Assembly (NCBI GenBank): GCA_910587425.1
Contig: CAJUKU010000013.1
Coordinates: 1 to 62,125 of the forward strand
Direction: 5' to 3'
Source of the DNA: an uncultured Muribaculaceae bacterium
GTDB lineage: Bacteria; Bacteroidota; Bacteroidia; Bacteroidales; Muribaculaceae
Length of the DNA stretch: 62,125 nt
Under the pieces are notes generated by a model that saw only the letters and a list, made by a program, of their open reading frames with translations, was not told the origin of the DNA and did not search any database. Position 1 is the stretch's first letter, and every line of letters begins with the position of its first letter. Positions 52,463-61,977 of the stretch are shown here, one piece after another. Both the position numbers and the translations under genes were made by a program.

Positions 52463-52493
52463 TTTGTCGAACCGTGTGAATTTAGTAACTTAG
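52463..52493 (+). promoter_or_regulatory. Promoter of the YtxH/holin operon
   Basis: TTTG (52463-52466) and TAACTTAG (52486-52493), spaced by 19 bases, resemble the consensus with one change in the -7 box. A second -7-like box TAAATTTG lies at 52436-52443. The leader would be 180-240 bases, and the rest of the 294-base gap 52388-52681 holds nothing else I recognise. Confidence 0.5.
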
Positions 52494-52681
52494 CGTGCTG
52501 CATGGCTGACATGGTTTTATAACCGCAAGCGAAAAAAAATCGCACGCCGCAAAAACCTTTTCACCCACTTCCGGCGTTATATAGTAGACGCATGGTGAGC
52601 GCCATACCGGAAAACTCGAAAGCTCCCAGCCGTCAACGTAAGATAAACCTGTTAATAACCAACTATAACCCATTGTTCGAC

Positions 52682-52879
52682 ATGAAACCATTAAACATCG
52701 TTCTCGCTGTCATCAGCGGTGCTATCGCAGGTGCCGCAGTAGGTCTGCTCTTTGCCCCTGAAAAAGGTGAGACAACCCGCGATGAGATAGTGAAATACCT
52801 CAAGGAAAAAGGCATCAAGCTCAAAAAGAGCAAGATCGAGGAGCTCGCCGACGAAATCGCCGACGAAATCAAGGGTTAA
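52682..52879 (+). CDS. YtxH-domain small protein 1
   Basis: The 65-residue protein has one hydrophobic segment with the YtxH glycine pattern (LAVISGAIAGAAVGLLFAPEKGE) and a charged amphipathic tail rich in Lys and Glu. YtxH proteins are small envelope stress proteins. An ATG at 52592 is in frame but adds residues with no family likeness, so I use 52682. It is a paralogue of the next gene. Confidence 0.82.
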   Translation: MKPLNIVLAVISGAIAGAAVGLLFAPEKGETTRDEIVKYLKEKGIKLKKSKIEELADEIADEIKG

Positions 52880-52949
52880 AAACCGCGATACCGGTCTCCA
52901 GACCGACACCTGACACAAATTCTTCAAAACACTAAACACGACACTACAA

Positions 52950-53147
52950 ATGAGCAACCTCAGCATACTGTACGCATTTGTCGGCGGAGCTATCGTCGGC
53001 ACAGCCGCCGCCATGCTGCTCGCCCCGGAAAAGGGCGAAGTGACACGCCGCAAGATCAAGGAGATCCTTCAGAAGAAAGGCATACTCTGCTCCGACAATG
53101 AAATCGACGCACTCGTAGAGCAACTCACGAACGAGATCGACGACTGA
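52950..53147 (+). CDS. YtxH-domain small protein 2
   Basis: Also exactly 65 residues, with the same plan: glycine-patterned hydrophobic segment (YAFVGGAIVGTAAAMLLAPEKG), then a charged helical tail ending in an acidic NEIDD. Shared residues with the preceding gene (LLxAPEKGExTR) show an old tandem duplication. It is 70 bases downstream, in the same operon. Confidence 0.82.
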   Translation: MSNLSILYAFVGGAIVGTAAAMLLAPEKGEVTRRKIKEILQKKGILCSDNEIDALVEQLTNEIDD

Positions 53148-53340
53148 TCGCGACACTCTGCCACACTGATTGAAACGCTGTCACAGCGTGCACAAAAAGA
53201 TTGCGCTGCCGGCGCGACATCCCGCTCCACAGCCTGATGCCGCCGGTCGCGCAACAGGTGCATGATGCCATCCGGTCACAACTCACGGCAACAACACATC
53301 ACACAACCAGTCAAAACAACCAACACACACATCGCATAAT

Positions 53341-53679
53341 ATGGCTGACAACAGTCACGTCTACGAACATCTCTGGCAAGAATTCCAAAAATTCTTCCGT
53401 CTCAATATAGAATACGCCAAACTTACGGCTGCCGAAAAAGTGACGATGCTGCTCACAGCTGCGGCAGTATCGATCGGTGCATTCATGCTCGGAATAATAT
53501 TTTTCTTCTTCCTCTCGCTCGCTATCGCCCACTGGCTCTCCGAAGCGATATCGCTCGCATGGGCATACGCCTGCATGAGTTTCTTCTACCTGCTGCTAAT
53601 CGGACTATTGTTCCTCTTGAGAAAGCCGTTGATACTTAACCCCGTGTCGCGCTTTGTAAGCCGGCTGTTCCTATCCTGA
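53341..53679 (+). CDS. Phage-holin-like (DUF1469/YqjE-type) membrane protein
   Basis: The 112-residue protein has a cytoplasmic amphipathic start (EHLWQEFQKFFRLNIEYAKLTAAEK) and two long hydrophobic hairpins (about 36-60 and 68-96), the layout of the phage_holin_3_6/YqjE family. Despite the name these are chromosomal envelope proteins that occur with YtxH proteins in Bacteroidales, so I see no sign of a prophage. Confidence 0.82.
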   Translation: MADNSHVYEHLWQEFQKFFRLNIEYAKLTAAEKVTMLLTAAAVSIGAFMLGIIFFFFLSLAIAHWLSEAISLAWAYACMSFFYLLLIGLLFLLRKPLILNPVSRFVSRLFLS

Positions 53680-53689
53680 CTTCCGCATC

Positions 53690-53965
53690 ATGAAAGAAAA
53701 CGAAAACAATAACGCCACCGTTACCGAGCCGAAATGGCGCGGTTACAGCATCGACGAACTCCGCTACCGCCGGGCGTTCACGATGGCACGTCTTGAGATC
53801 GCAAAGGAACGGCTCACCACCACATCACGACGCCTGTACGGCGGCTACGGTATGCCGGCGACGTCCGGAATAGTAGGGAAACTCTTCGGAAGCCTGAACT
53901 ACGTAGATTACGCAGTGCTCGCGTTCCGCCTCGGAAAGAGAGTCTACTCCCTATTCAGGCACTGA
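53690..53965 (+). CDS. Small conserved protein of the YtxH operon
   Basis: The 91-residue protein is basic, without clear signal peptide, and has a helical segment (YRRAFTMARLEIAKERLTTT) followed by a glycine-rich part (LYGGYGMPATSGIVGKLFGS) and an end that may touch the membrane (VDYAVLAFRLGKRVYSLF). It follows the holin-like gene by ten bases. I know it only as the usual last member of this operon; function unknown. Confidence 0.7.
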   Translation: MKENENNNATVTEPKWRGYSIDELRYRRAFTMARLEIAKERLTTTSRRLYGGYGMPATSGIVGKLFGSLNYVDYAVLAFRLGKRVYSLFRH

Positions 53966-54049
53966 CACGACAGACTCCCCCGCCCCCTCTCTCCTCACTC
54001 CTCCCATTTCCTCCTCGCACCCGACCAATCATCACATCATCTTGCTGCA

Positions 54050-54901
54050 ATGAACGACTATATTGAGGTGCGCATCGATGCGACACCCTGCTCTGAAGAT
54101 ATAACCGACATCGCCGCCGCAATGCTCGCCGATGCCGGTTATGAGACATTCGTACCCGACGCAAACGGACTTACCGCATACGTCCGCAAGGAGAAATACT
54201 CTGCCGAAGCGTTGCAATCCGCACTCGACGCCGTGCCGATTCCCGCCGCTTTCACAACCACCGCAACTGAGATCGAGGGGCGCGACTGGAATCAGGAGTG
54301 GGAGAAGAATTATTTCAAACCCATTGTCATAGCCGGACGCTGCGTGATCCACAGCTCATTCCACACCGACATACCGAAGTGTGAATACGACATAGCGATC
54401 GACCCGAAAATGGCATTCGGCACCGGACACCATGCCACGACATCACAGATGGCTATGCGGCTGCTCGACAACGACATCAACGGAATGCATGTGATCGACA
54501 TGGGTACCGGCACCGGGATCCTGGCGATTCTCGCAGCCATGCGCGGTGCCGCGAAAGTAGATGCCGTGGAAATCGACCCCGCAGCCTACGTCAACGCAAT
54601 CGAGAATGTCCAGATCAACGGCGTCGCATCAACTATAAACCTGCATGAGGGTGACGTGAAATGTATCAGCGGCATAGACAATGCCGACATGCTGCTCGCA
54701 AACATAAACCGCAACATAATACTTGCCGACATGCATGCCTATGCGGCAGCCCTGCGTCAAGGCGGCAGGATGATGCTCAGCGGATTCTACACCGACGACG
54801 TCGACATGATCCGCGCCGAAGCCGAACGCTGCGGAATGAGATTTGACGACGCGACCGAACTCGACCGTTGGGCGTGCGTGGTACTCACCAAACAATCATG
54901 A
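54050..54901 (+). CDS. prmA: Ribosomal protein L11 methyltransferase
   Basis: PrmA trimethylates ribosomal protein L11. The 283-residue protein has the small N-terminal recognition domain (1-75), a linker with RDWNQEWEKNYFKPI, the PrmA-specific MAFGTGHHATT and SAM motif I VIDMGTGTGILAILA (about residues 148-162), then LANINRNIIL for motif IV. The stop overlaps the next gene by four bases. Confidence 0.94.
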   Translation: MNDYIEVRIDATPCSEDITDIAAAMLADAGYETFVPDANGLTAYVRKEKYSAEALQSALDAVPIPAAFTTTATEIEGRDWNQEWEKNYFKPIVIAGRCVIHSSFHTDIPKCEYDIAIDPKMAFGTGHHATTSQMAMRLLDNDINGMHVIDMGTGTGILAILAAMRGAAKVDAVEIDPAAYVNAIENVQINGVASTINLHEGDVKCISGIDNADMLLANINRNIILADMHAYAAALRQGGRMMLSGFYTDDVDMIRAEAERCGMRFDDATELDRWACVVLTKQS

Positions 54902-55437
54902 ACATGATGAGACAAAAGGCAATAGCGCTCCTCCTGGCAATAATGGCGGCAATCGTGCCCGGTGCAATTCATGCGCAGACACCCTCACACTTCGTGTGGG
55001 GTGCCGACCTCGGCGGAGGAATAGATCTGTCGTCGCACGACATGTCGACACTCAATCTCGACGCATACTTCGGCTACCGCGGAGGCATCGTCGACGCGCT
55101 CGGTGTCGGTGCGGCGATCAACATGATGGTCAACAACAGCAACCGTGCATTCCCGGTCTACGCCCTCTTCCGGTCAAGCTTCCGGACCGCGCCATCGCTC
55201 TGCTTTTTCGACCTCCGCGGAGGGATAGTGTTCAACAACCTCTCCGACAATACCACCCGTTCCGGACTATACCTGTCGCCCGGCATCGGTGTCAATCTCG
55301 CACGTGGCAAAAACTTCCGCAGCTATCTCACACTGTCGTACGTATATAACGGCATGCAACCATACGAGAGTCCGGAGGGCTACAACGACATTGACGGACT
55401 GCATCAGGCATGCGTGCGTATCGGAGTGGCATTCTGA
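54898..55437 (+). CDS. Small outer-membrane beta-barrel protein
   Basis: The 179-residue exported protein has a signal peptide (MRQKAIALLLAIMAAIVPGA, cleavage near HAQ) and alternating strand patterns with glycine-rich turns (WGADLGGGIDL, YFGYRGGIVDALGVGAAINM), ending in a terminal Phe (RIGVAF) as in barrel proteins. Eight strands would fit the size. The function is unknown. I use the ATG at 54898, which overlaps the prmA stop; an upstream start lacks sense for a signal peptide. Confidence 0.75.
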   Translation: MNMMRQKAIALLLAIMAAIVPGAIHAQTPSHFVWGADLGGGIDLSSHDMSTLNLDAYFGYRGGIVDALGVGAAINMMVNNSNRAFPVYALFRSSFRTAPSLCFFDLRGGIVFNNLSDNTTRSGLYLSPGIGVNLARGKNFRSYLTLSYVYNGMQPYESPEGYNDIDGLHQACVRIGVAF

Positions 55438-55472
55438 ATACTTCCGGGCTGTTAAAAATAGCTGCACGAAGC

Positions 55473-55503
55473 ATTGCAGCACGTGGCAAAATTGTTACCT
55501 TTG
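55473..55503 (+). promoter_or_regulatory. Promoter of rsmA-mgtE and glycosyltransferases
   Basis: ATTG (55473-55476) and TACCTTTG (55496-55503), spaced by 19 bases, fit the Bacteroides consensus. The downstream genes are packed with overlaps, so this could transcribe as far as the glycosyltransferases. Confidence 0.7.
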
Positions 55504-55557
55504 CATAACCACCCGGTTCACGACCCGGTGAGTACGGTTTTTTAAAACGACAACGCC

Positions 55558-56352
55558 ATGCAGCAAGTAAAGCCAAAAAAAGCTCTCGGGCAACATTTTC
55601 TAACCGATCTCGACGTGGCTCGCCGCATAGCCGCCACACTCGACGGCTACAAGCAGCTACCCGTCATTGAAGTCGGTCCCGGAATGGGTGTACTGACACA
55701 GTTCCTGCTCGAAGAAGGGCATGATGTGACAGTTGTGGAGATCGACGGCGAAAGCGTCGAATACCTACGCCGCAATTTCCCGCAGCTCGGCGAAAGGATA
55801 CTTGACTGCGACTTCCTTAAGACAGACCTCGACACCATAGTCGACACTCCGGGGCAGATATGCGTCATAGGCAACTACCCATACAACATATCCTCGCAGA
55901 TATTCTTCCATGTGCTCGACTACCGCGACCGAGTGGTCTGCTGTTCAGGAATGCTACAGAAAGAAGTTGCCGAGCGTCTTGCCGCCGGTCCAGGCACAAA
56001 AGCGCGCGGCATACTCAGCGTCCTGCTCCAGGCATGGTATGATATCGAATACCTCTTCACCGTCGATCCGGATGTATTCAACCCACCGCCAAAAGTGAAA
56101 AGCGGAGTAATACGCATGACCCGCAACAGCGTGACCGATCTCGGATGCGACGAGCGCCTCTTCAAGACTATCGTCAAGACATCATTCGGACAGCGCCGCA
56201 AGACTCTCCGCAACTCGCTCCGCGGACTATGCGGCGGCGCCACCCTCCCCGACGATCCCATATTCTCCCTCCGTCCCGAACAGCTGTCAGTGCAGCAGTT
56301 CATCGAACTGACCCTGTTGATAACATCACTCCGCGGCGATTCCGCACGATAA
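55558..56352 (+). CDS. rsmA: 16S rRNA dimethyladenosine transferase
   Basis: RsmA (KsgA) dimethylates two adjacent adenines near the 3' end of 16S rRNA. The 264-residue protein starts with KPKKALGQHFLTD, has SAM motif I VIEVGPGMGVLTQFLL, the acidic VVEID, the catalytic NYPYNIS (about residue 104) and the late substrate motif FNPPPKVKSGVIRM. It lies four bases before mgtE, a usual Bacteroidales pair. Confidence 0.96.
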   Translation: MQQVKPKKALGQHFLTDLDVARRIAATLDGYKQLPVIEVGPGMGVLTQFLLEEGHDVTVVEIDGESVEYLRRNFPQLGERILDCDFLKTDLDTIVDTPGQICVIGNYPYNISSQIFFHVLDYRDRVVCCSGMLQKEVAERLAAGPGTKARGILSVLLQAWYDIEYLFTVDPDVFNPPPKVKSGVIRMTRNSVTDLGCDERLFKTIVKTSFGQRRKTLRNSLRGLCGGATLPDDPIFSLRPEQLSVQQFIELTLLITSLRGDSAR

Positions 56353-56356
56353 GCCC

Positions 56357-57724
56357 ATGAAGGAGTACACACACGAATACCTCGAGCACATCCGCGGTAT
56401 CATCGAACGCCGCGATGAAGACGCCGCACGCGCAGAGCTTGCCGATCTTCACCCCGCCGATATCGCAGAACTGTATCAGGAACTCGACCTCGAGGAAGCG
56501 GAATTCCTATACAAACTGCTTGACGACGATCTCGCCGCCGACGTGCTCATGGAGCTTGACGAGGACGACCGGCGCAAACTCCTCAGCAACATGCCTGCAG
56601 AGGAGATCGCCAAGCAGTTCATCGACCACCTCGACACTGACGACGCCGTCGACATCATACAGGAACTCGACGAGGAGGACCGTGACAAGATCCTCTCGCA
56701 CATCGACGACGTGGAGCAGGCGGGCGACATCATCGACCTGCTGAAATACGACGAGGACACCGCCGGCGGTCTCATGGGCACCGAGATGATCGTGGTCAAC
56801 GAGAACTGGAGCATGCCCGAATGCATCAAGCAGATGCGCATGCAGGCGGAGGAGATGGACGAGATCTACTACGTCTACGTGGTCGACAACGACTACCGTC
56901 TCCGCGGAATTCTCCCCCTCAAAACCCTGCTGACCCACCCTTCCGTCTCCAAAATCAAACATGTCATGGAGGAGAACCCCGCATCGGTCAAGGATGACAC
57001 ACCGATCGATGAAGTGGCGCTCGACTTCCAGAAATACGACCTCGTAGCTATGCCGGTCGTCGACAGCATCGGGCGTCTCGTCGGACGTATAACCGTCGAC
57101 GACGTGATGGATCAGGTGCGCGAGTCTACCGAACGTGACTATCAGCTCGCATCAGGTCTCTCCAGCGACGTCGAGACCGACGACACCCTCTTCACCCAGA
57201 CCAAGGCGCGTCTTCCCTGGCTTCTTGTCGGAATGCTCGGCGGCATAGGCAACTCACTCATACTCGGCAATTTCGAAGCCGGACTCACAGTCGACCCCAC
57301 ACTCGCCCTCTTCATCCCGCTCATCGGTGGCACCGGCGGAAATGTCGGCACACAGTCCTCGGCTATCGTCGTGCAGGGACTTGCCAACGGCTCGCTCGAT
57401 ATACGCAATTCCGGTCGGCAGCTCGTCAAGGAACTCGGCGTCGGACTCATCAACGGCTGCATAATCTCGTTCCTCGTCTTTGTCTACAACTTCTTCAAGC
57501 TCGGAGCCGCGCATCACACCACCACTATCTCCGTATCACTCTCGCTCATGTCGGTGGTGATCTTTGCCTCTGTGTTCGGCACATTCGTGCCCCTCACGCT
57601 CGAGAAACTGAAGATCGACCCCGCGCTTGCCACCGGTCCCTTCATCTCCATCACCAACGACATCATCGGCATGCTCATCTACATGCTCATCAGCACCGCA
57701 CTGCTCACCACCTTTGCCCTCTGA
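56357..57724 (+). CDS. mgtE: Magnesium transporter MgtE
   Basis: The 455-residue channel has the N-terminal superhelical domain (DLHPADIAELYQELD to ELDEEDRDKIL), two CBS domains (about 135-260, sensing Mg2+) and a C-terminal membrane part of five segments (from LPWLLVGMLGGIGNSLILG, with GGTGGNVGTQSSAI as pore motif). Acidic residues are plentiful in the N-domain, as needed for magnesium sensing. The stop shares one base with the next gene's start (TGATG). Confidence 0.95.
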   Translation: MKEYTHEYLEHIRGIIERRDEDAARAELADLHPADIAELYQELDLEEAEFLYKLLDDDLAADVLMELDEDDRRKLLSNMPAEEIAKQFIDHLDTDDAVDIIQELDEEDRDKILSHIDDVEQAGDIIDLLKYDEDTAGGLMGTEMIVVNENWSMPECIKQMRMQAEEMDEIYYVYVVDNDYRLRGILPLKTLLTHPSVSKIKHVMEENPASVKDDTPIDEVALDFQKYDLVAMPVVDSIGRLVGRITVDDVMDQVRESTERDYQLASGLSSDVETDDTLFTQTKARLPWLLVGMLGGIGNSLILGNFEAGLTVDPTLALFIPLIGGTGGNVGTQSSAIVVQGLANGSLDIRNSGRQLVKELGVGLINGCIISFLVFVYNFFKLGAAHHTTTISVSLSLMSVVIFASVFGTFVPLTLEKLKIDPALATGPFISITNDIIGMLIYMLISTALLTTFAL

Positions 57725-58947
57725 TGGACAACCGTTACACAACAGCCGTAGTCATCACCTCAACCTACCCTTTTGGGGGAGGTACCGAACCTGTGTTCAT
57801 CGACCCCGACGTAAGGGCTCTTGCCAAAAGATTCAGTGAGGTGATAATAGTGCCGAGCCGAAACAAAGGCGACAAAATCTACACGCAACCCCTGCCGCCC
57901 AACGTGCGCATCGATTATTTTTGGCGCGATAACCCCGACAACTGCCGCGACCCGTTCCGGCTGATCCGTTTCGCACCGGCAGCCATGCTCCGGTCACGCT
58001 TCTGGAAAGAACCGTACAAAATCAGGACAATAACATTCTCGGTCAAAGCTCACGCCTTTGCGCGCGCACTCCGAAAGTGGATCCGTTCAAACGGAATCGA
58101 CACCTCACGCACATTGTTCATAAGCAACTGGTTCAACTACGTCGCAGCCGCGCCTATGCTGCTGCGACGCTCCGGCATCAGAATGGTTGCGATCGACCAT
58201 GGACGTACCTCATCACGATATCCATACAGGGCATTAGCTATGCGCCGCAAGGCATCCGGCAAGCTCACCGCTCTCTACGCCGTCAGCCACAGCCGCCGCC
58301 GAGAAATCTGCGAAGAGATCGGAATCACGCCCGACAGAGTGCGGATACGCTATCTCGGCTGTCTCGACAATCATGACCCCGCACCGGCCGACGCCTGTGG
58401 CGCAACCGTATTCATCACCGTCTGCCGCATGGAGCACCCCAAAAGGATCGCACAGATGCGCAGTTTCATGGTAGCGCTCGCCGTGGCGCGCACGACTCCC
58501 GTAAGATGGATCGTAGCCGGCGAGGGAGCACTGAAGAACGAACTCGATCCCGCCGGAGAGAAGCCCACCAACCTTATCATCGAACACCTCGGTGGACTCA
58601 CCAACGACGAAGTGCACCACATCTACAATACGCGCCACATCGACTGGGCTATACTGCTGTCCGACAGCGAGGGAGGCACGCCAATAGCCTTATGCGAGGC
58701 TATAATGCACGGCGTTCCCATTGTGGCAAACGATGCCGGAGGGATAAGTGAGATTGTCGACGATGAGTGCGGACTGCTCCTCCCCTACGCACCCACTACC
58801 GAAGAATTCGTAAGAGGAATTGCACCGATGCTCGACAGTCGCATTCGCACTGAAAACCTGCGCCGGGGAGCACGCTCCAGATGGGAAGCGGAATTCGATG
58901 CATCGCGCCGGCGCCCGCAATGGGTGAATGAACTTATCGAACTATGA
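57724..58947 (+). CDS. Family 4 glycosyltransferase
   Basis: The 407-residue GT-B enzyme has the N-terminal STYPFGGGTEPVF start, the inter-domain motif VFITVCRMEHPKRIAQM and the family 4 signature (DSEGGTPIALCEAIMHGVPI, with E-x7-E). The donor sugar is unknown. It starts on the last base of the mgtE stop and overlaps the next glycosyltransferase by four bases, so the group of four is coupled. Confidence 0.9.
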   Translation: MDNRYTTAVVITSTYPFGGGTEPVFIDPDVRALAKRFSEVIIVPSRNKGDKIYTQPLPPNVRIDYFWRDNPDNCRDPFRLIRFAPAAMLRSRFWKEPYKIRTITFSVKAHAFARALRKWIRSNGIDTSRTLFISNWFNYVAAAPMLLRRSGIRMVAIDHGRTSSRYPYRALAMRRKASGKLTALYAVSHSRRREICEEIGITPDRVRIRYLGCLDNHDPAPADACGATVFITVCRMEHPKRIAQMRSFMVALAVARTTPVRWIVAGEGALKNELDPAGEKPTNLIIEHLGGLTNDEVHHIYNTRHIDWAILLSDSEGGTPIALCEAIMHGVPIVANDAGGISEIVDDECGLLLPYAPTTEEFVRGIAPMLDSRIRTENLRRGARSRWEAEFDASRRRPQWVNELIEL

Positions 58948-59852
58948 TACCGGAGATAACCGTCATCGTCCTGACCTACAATCAGGAGCAGACCATTGCG
59001 AGAGCCATCGACAGCGTACTCGCGCAATCCTGCGTCCCAAGTTATGAGATACTCATAGGCGATGATGCCTCTTCCGATTCCACGCGCGAGATCTGTCTAG
59101 ACTTTGCCGCTCGCTATCCCGACATAATACGCCTAATGCCCTCCGCGCCACGCAAAGGGGTTGTGAAAAACTACTTCCAATGCCTTGAGGCAGCGCGCGG
59201 TAGATTCATCACCGACTGTGCCGGCGACGATTACTGGAGCCACCCACACAAACTGCAACTGGAATATGAGGCACTGACAGCGAATCCTGACGTATCGATA
59301 GCATTCGGCGGCTACGGACATTCCGCGCTACCCGGTACCGGCAAAATAGACAGCCGCAGTTTACTCATTGATCAACTGACTTCATCCGGCTATCCCCCGG
59401 TATTTCTCTCCGCATCCATGTACCGGCGCGATGATGCGCTGAAACTCATGCATGACAACAGGGATCTTGTACGCAACCACGCTTTCGGATGCGAGGATCT
59501 GCCACTGATCTGCGCACTGTTGAACGCCGGGGTAGCCTATTCAATCGGCACCGATACCGTTCATTACACTACAGACAATATAAGCATCACACGCCAACCC
59601 GACCCGGCAGTGCAAGCACGCCGCGTCGCCATCGATCTCCGGATGCACCTGACGCTTGCACGTGCCTATAACATAGAAGACAGACTACTGATACAATTTT
59701 GCCGCAAAACACTCCGTTATATAGCTGCAAAGGCGCGCCGCGCGCCACGCTGCCAAAGGAAAACGCTGAGGGCAATTTTCGACGAAGTCCGTGCAGAGAC
59801 ACCACGCGGGTCTATGACACTTCCGACGATACTGCACCGATTCCTTCCATGA
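58944..59852 (+). CDS. Family 2 glycosyltransferase
   Basis: The 302-residue GT-A enzyme starts EITVIVLTYNQEQTIARAID, has the first acidic motif LIGDDASSDST and the metal-binding DxD-like TDCAGDDYWSHP. Its C-terminal half differs from that of the two following family 2 genes. It overlaps the preceding gene by four bases. Confidence 0.9.
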   Translation: MIPEITVIVLTYNQEQTIARAIDSVLAQSCVPSYEILIGDDASSDSTREICLDFAARYPDIIRLMPSAPRKGVVKNYFQCLEAARGRFITDCAGDDYWSHPHKLQLEYEALTANPDVSIAFGGYGHSALPGTGKIDSRSLLIDQLTSSGYPPVFLSASMYRRDDALKLMHDNRDLVRNHAFGCEDLPLICALLNAGVAYSIGTDTVHYTTDNISITRQPDPAVQARRVAIDLRMHLTLARAYNIEDRLLIQFCRKTLRYIAAKARRAPRCQRKTLRAIFDEVRAETPRGSMTLPTILHRFLP

Positions 59853-59871
59853 ACTACGTAAACGACCATGC

Positions 59872-60843
59872 ATGGATAAAAACACTGCAATCGTAATAGT
59901 CCCGGTCTATAATCGCCGACATCTTATTTGCCGATGCCTTGACAGCATAAAAGAGCAGGGCTACAGCGCTCTGCAACTCATAGTTGTCGACAATGCCTCG
60001 ACCGACGACACAGCCACAGTGGTCAGAGAATGGATTAACCGCAATCCTGTTTGGAAATATCCCGCCAGACTCCTAACCGAAAACCGCCGGGGAGCCGCTG
60101 CCGCACGTCAGCACGGTGTCCAGTGGGTCGCCTCACTCGGAATGCCCATGGATTCTGTCATATTCTTCTTCGATTCTGACGACACAATGGAACCGGAACT
60201 GGTCAGGCGTGCAATGAACGAATTCAAAACCGATCCGGCGACCGACATCCTATGTTGGTGTGCAAGGCGACACCGTCTTGACGGGCGGATCAGCCTATCA
60301 AAGTCCAATCCGGTCAATCCCGGAATCGAACACCACATAGTACATGCTTTCCTGTCCACCGCACGCTATGCTTCCCGGCTCGGATTCTTCCTCACGACAG
60401 GAGGGTGGAATCGGGAGGCAAAGGTCTGGGATGACTGGGAACTTGGCGTGCGCATAATGCTGCGCTCGCCACGCATAAAGGTTATCAATGAGGTATGGGT
60501 CAACGTTTTTTCACAGGTTGACTCAATAACAGGAATGAATTTCTCATCCAAGGCTGGGAAATGGGAAGAGACAACCGATCTGATCTCAAAATCGATAGCA
60601 TTATCCGGCAGAAAAGACCGAATGCATCTTGAACGTGCTGTATGTTACCGACGTGCCATTCTCGCCGCAAAATATAATATCGAAGGTCGACGCGATCTTG
60701 CAACTGACCTGATGCTCCATACGCTACGCTCGCCTGTGCTCTCCAGGATGCACCGGAATGTACTCCGTGCGGCTTACCATCACACACGGCTCGGACTGCG
60801 TGGAGCATACACATTGTGTACAATCCGAGGTAAATTGCTCTAA
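59872..60843 (+). CDS. Family 2 glycosyltransferase, duplicate copy 1
   Basis: The 323-residue enzyme has the GT2 start AIVIVPVYNRRHLICRCLDS, VVDNASTDDT and the metal motif FFFDSDDTM. The acceptor side has GGWNREAKVWDDWELGVRIM. It is exactly as long as the next gene, aligns with it without gaps, and ends in the same phrase (LGLRGAYTLC-x-I-x-GKLL). It follows the preceding glycosyltransferase after 19 bases. Confidence 0.9.
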   Translation: MDKNTAIVIVPVYNRRHLICRCLDSIKEQGYSALQLIVVDNASTDDTATVVREWINRNPVWKYPARLLTENRRGAAAARQHGVQWVASLGMPMDSVIFFFDSDDTMEPELVRRAMNEFKTDPATDILCWCARRHRLDGRISLSKSNPVNPGIEHHIVHAFLSTARYASRLGFFLTTGGWNREAKVWDDWELGVRIMLRSPRIKVINEVWVNVFSQVDSITGMNFSSKAGKWEETTDLISKSIALSGRKDRMHLERAVCYRRAILAAKYNIEGRRDLATDLMLHTLRSPVLSRMHRNVLRAAYHHTRLGLRGAYTLCTIRGKLL

Positions 60844-60926
60844 CAAAAACTGCCCGTGACTCCACGACAATACCCTCACTTATCCACCGCTACATTCTCT
60901 AATACACCTGAAGACTCACCATCATC

Positions 60927-61898
60927 ATGAGCGACACCAATGCAATAGTTATCGTACCGGTATACAACCGCGCGCACCTCATAGAACGATGCCTCGACAG
61001 CATAATGGCTCAGGACTATCCCGAAATGCAACTTGTGATTGTCGACAATGCCTCGACCGACGCCACACCACAGGTTATAAGCGAGTGGATCACCCGTAAT
61101 TCAGCAGCTAAACGCCCCATAAAGTTCCTATGCGAGCCTCGTAGAGGTGCAGCCGTAGCACGGCAACATGGAGTGGAATGGGTCATACAATCCGGATTCG
61201 CGGAATCTTCCGTACTATTTTTCTTTGATTCCGACGATACCATGGGCGATGGTCTCATCCGTAGGGCTATGACTGAGTTCAATGCCGACGCCGGTACCGA
61301 TATCGTGTGTTGGAGAATAAAATCCCACCTTTCCGATGGATCCGTGTTGTCAACAAAACCGAATACGGAGCACCCGGGGATAGTGCATCATATCATGCAT
61401 AGCTTTCTTTCCACACAGCGATACGCTTCACGGCTCGGATTCTTCAACACTACAGGAGGATGGAATCCATCAGTGATGGTGTGGGACGACTATGAGCTCG
61501 GGTTACGCATCATGCTCCGGTCTCCACGCATAAAAGTCGTCAATGAGACGCTGGTCAACGTATATCCTCAGGTAGAGTCCATAACAGGCGTTGACTTCTC
61601 ATCAAAATCAGGACAATGGGAAGAAATCATGGATCTAATGTCGGAGACAATAGAACGGTCGGGCAGACCGGACCGCAATCATCTCGAAAATGCCATCTGT
61701 TACCGCCGCATCATTCTTGCCGCTCAATACCACATCGAGGGACATCGTGACCTCGCCATGGATCTTTTTCACACAACAATCAAGTCTCCAACCCTGTCAC
61801 TATTCCACAGGATCGTGCTCAGAAACGCCTTTCTGCATGCTCGCCTCGGACTGCGGGGTGCCTATACATTGTGTAATATCAGCGGAAAACTGCTCTGA
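60927..61898 (+). CDS. Family 2 glycosyltransferase, duplicate copy 2
   Basis: The 323-residue enzyme matches copy 1 along its whole length (same start AIVIVPVYNR, VDNASTD, FFFDSDDTM, DDYELGLRIMLRSPRIKVVN, and tail LGLRGAYTLC). Differences cluster in the segments after the metal motif and in the stretch between the catalytic and acceptor parts, where sugar or acceptor choice is usually set. The gap before it is 83 bases with no signal seen. Confidence 0.9.
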   Translation: MSDTNAIVIVPVYNRAHLIERCLDSIMAQDYPEMQLVIVDNASTDATPQVISEWITRNSAAKRPIKFLCEPRRGAAVARQHGVEWVIQSGFAESSVLFFFDSDDTMGDGLIRRAMTEFNADAGTDIVCWRIKSHLSDGSVLSTKPNTEHPGIVHHIMHSFLSTQRYASRLGFFNTTGGWNPSVMVWDDYELGLRIMLRSPRIKVVNETLVNVYPQVESITGVDFSSKSGQWEEIMDLMSETIERSGRPDRNHLENAICYRRIILAAQYHIEGHRDLAMDLFHTTIKSPTLSLFHRIVLRNAFLHARLGLRGAYTLCNISGKLL

Positions 61899-61916
61899 GT
61901 TCTGAACAACAGGCAC

Positions 61917-61953
61917 AAAAAAATGGATTTCTGTGCTCACGCATGGAAACCCA
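61917..61953 (-). terminator. Terminator of the tRNA-Asn transcript
   Basis: On the minus strand TGGGTTTC (61953-61946) pairs with GAAATCCA (61931-61924), with one G-T pair, and seven T follow. It is well placed to end the tRNA transcript. Confidence 0.7.
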
Positions 61954-61977
61954 TCACCTTGTTGTCTTTCCTTATAG

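Noticed and set aside
53341..53679. Prophage remnant suggested by the holin-like gene
   Set aside because: No other phage gene, integrase or att site is present; the family is a chromosomal envelope protein in this context.
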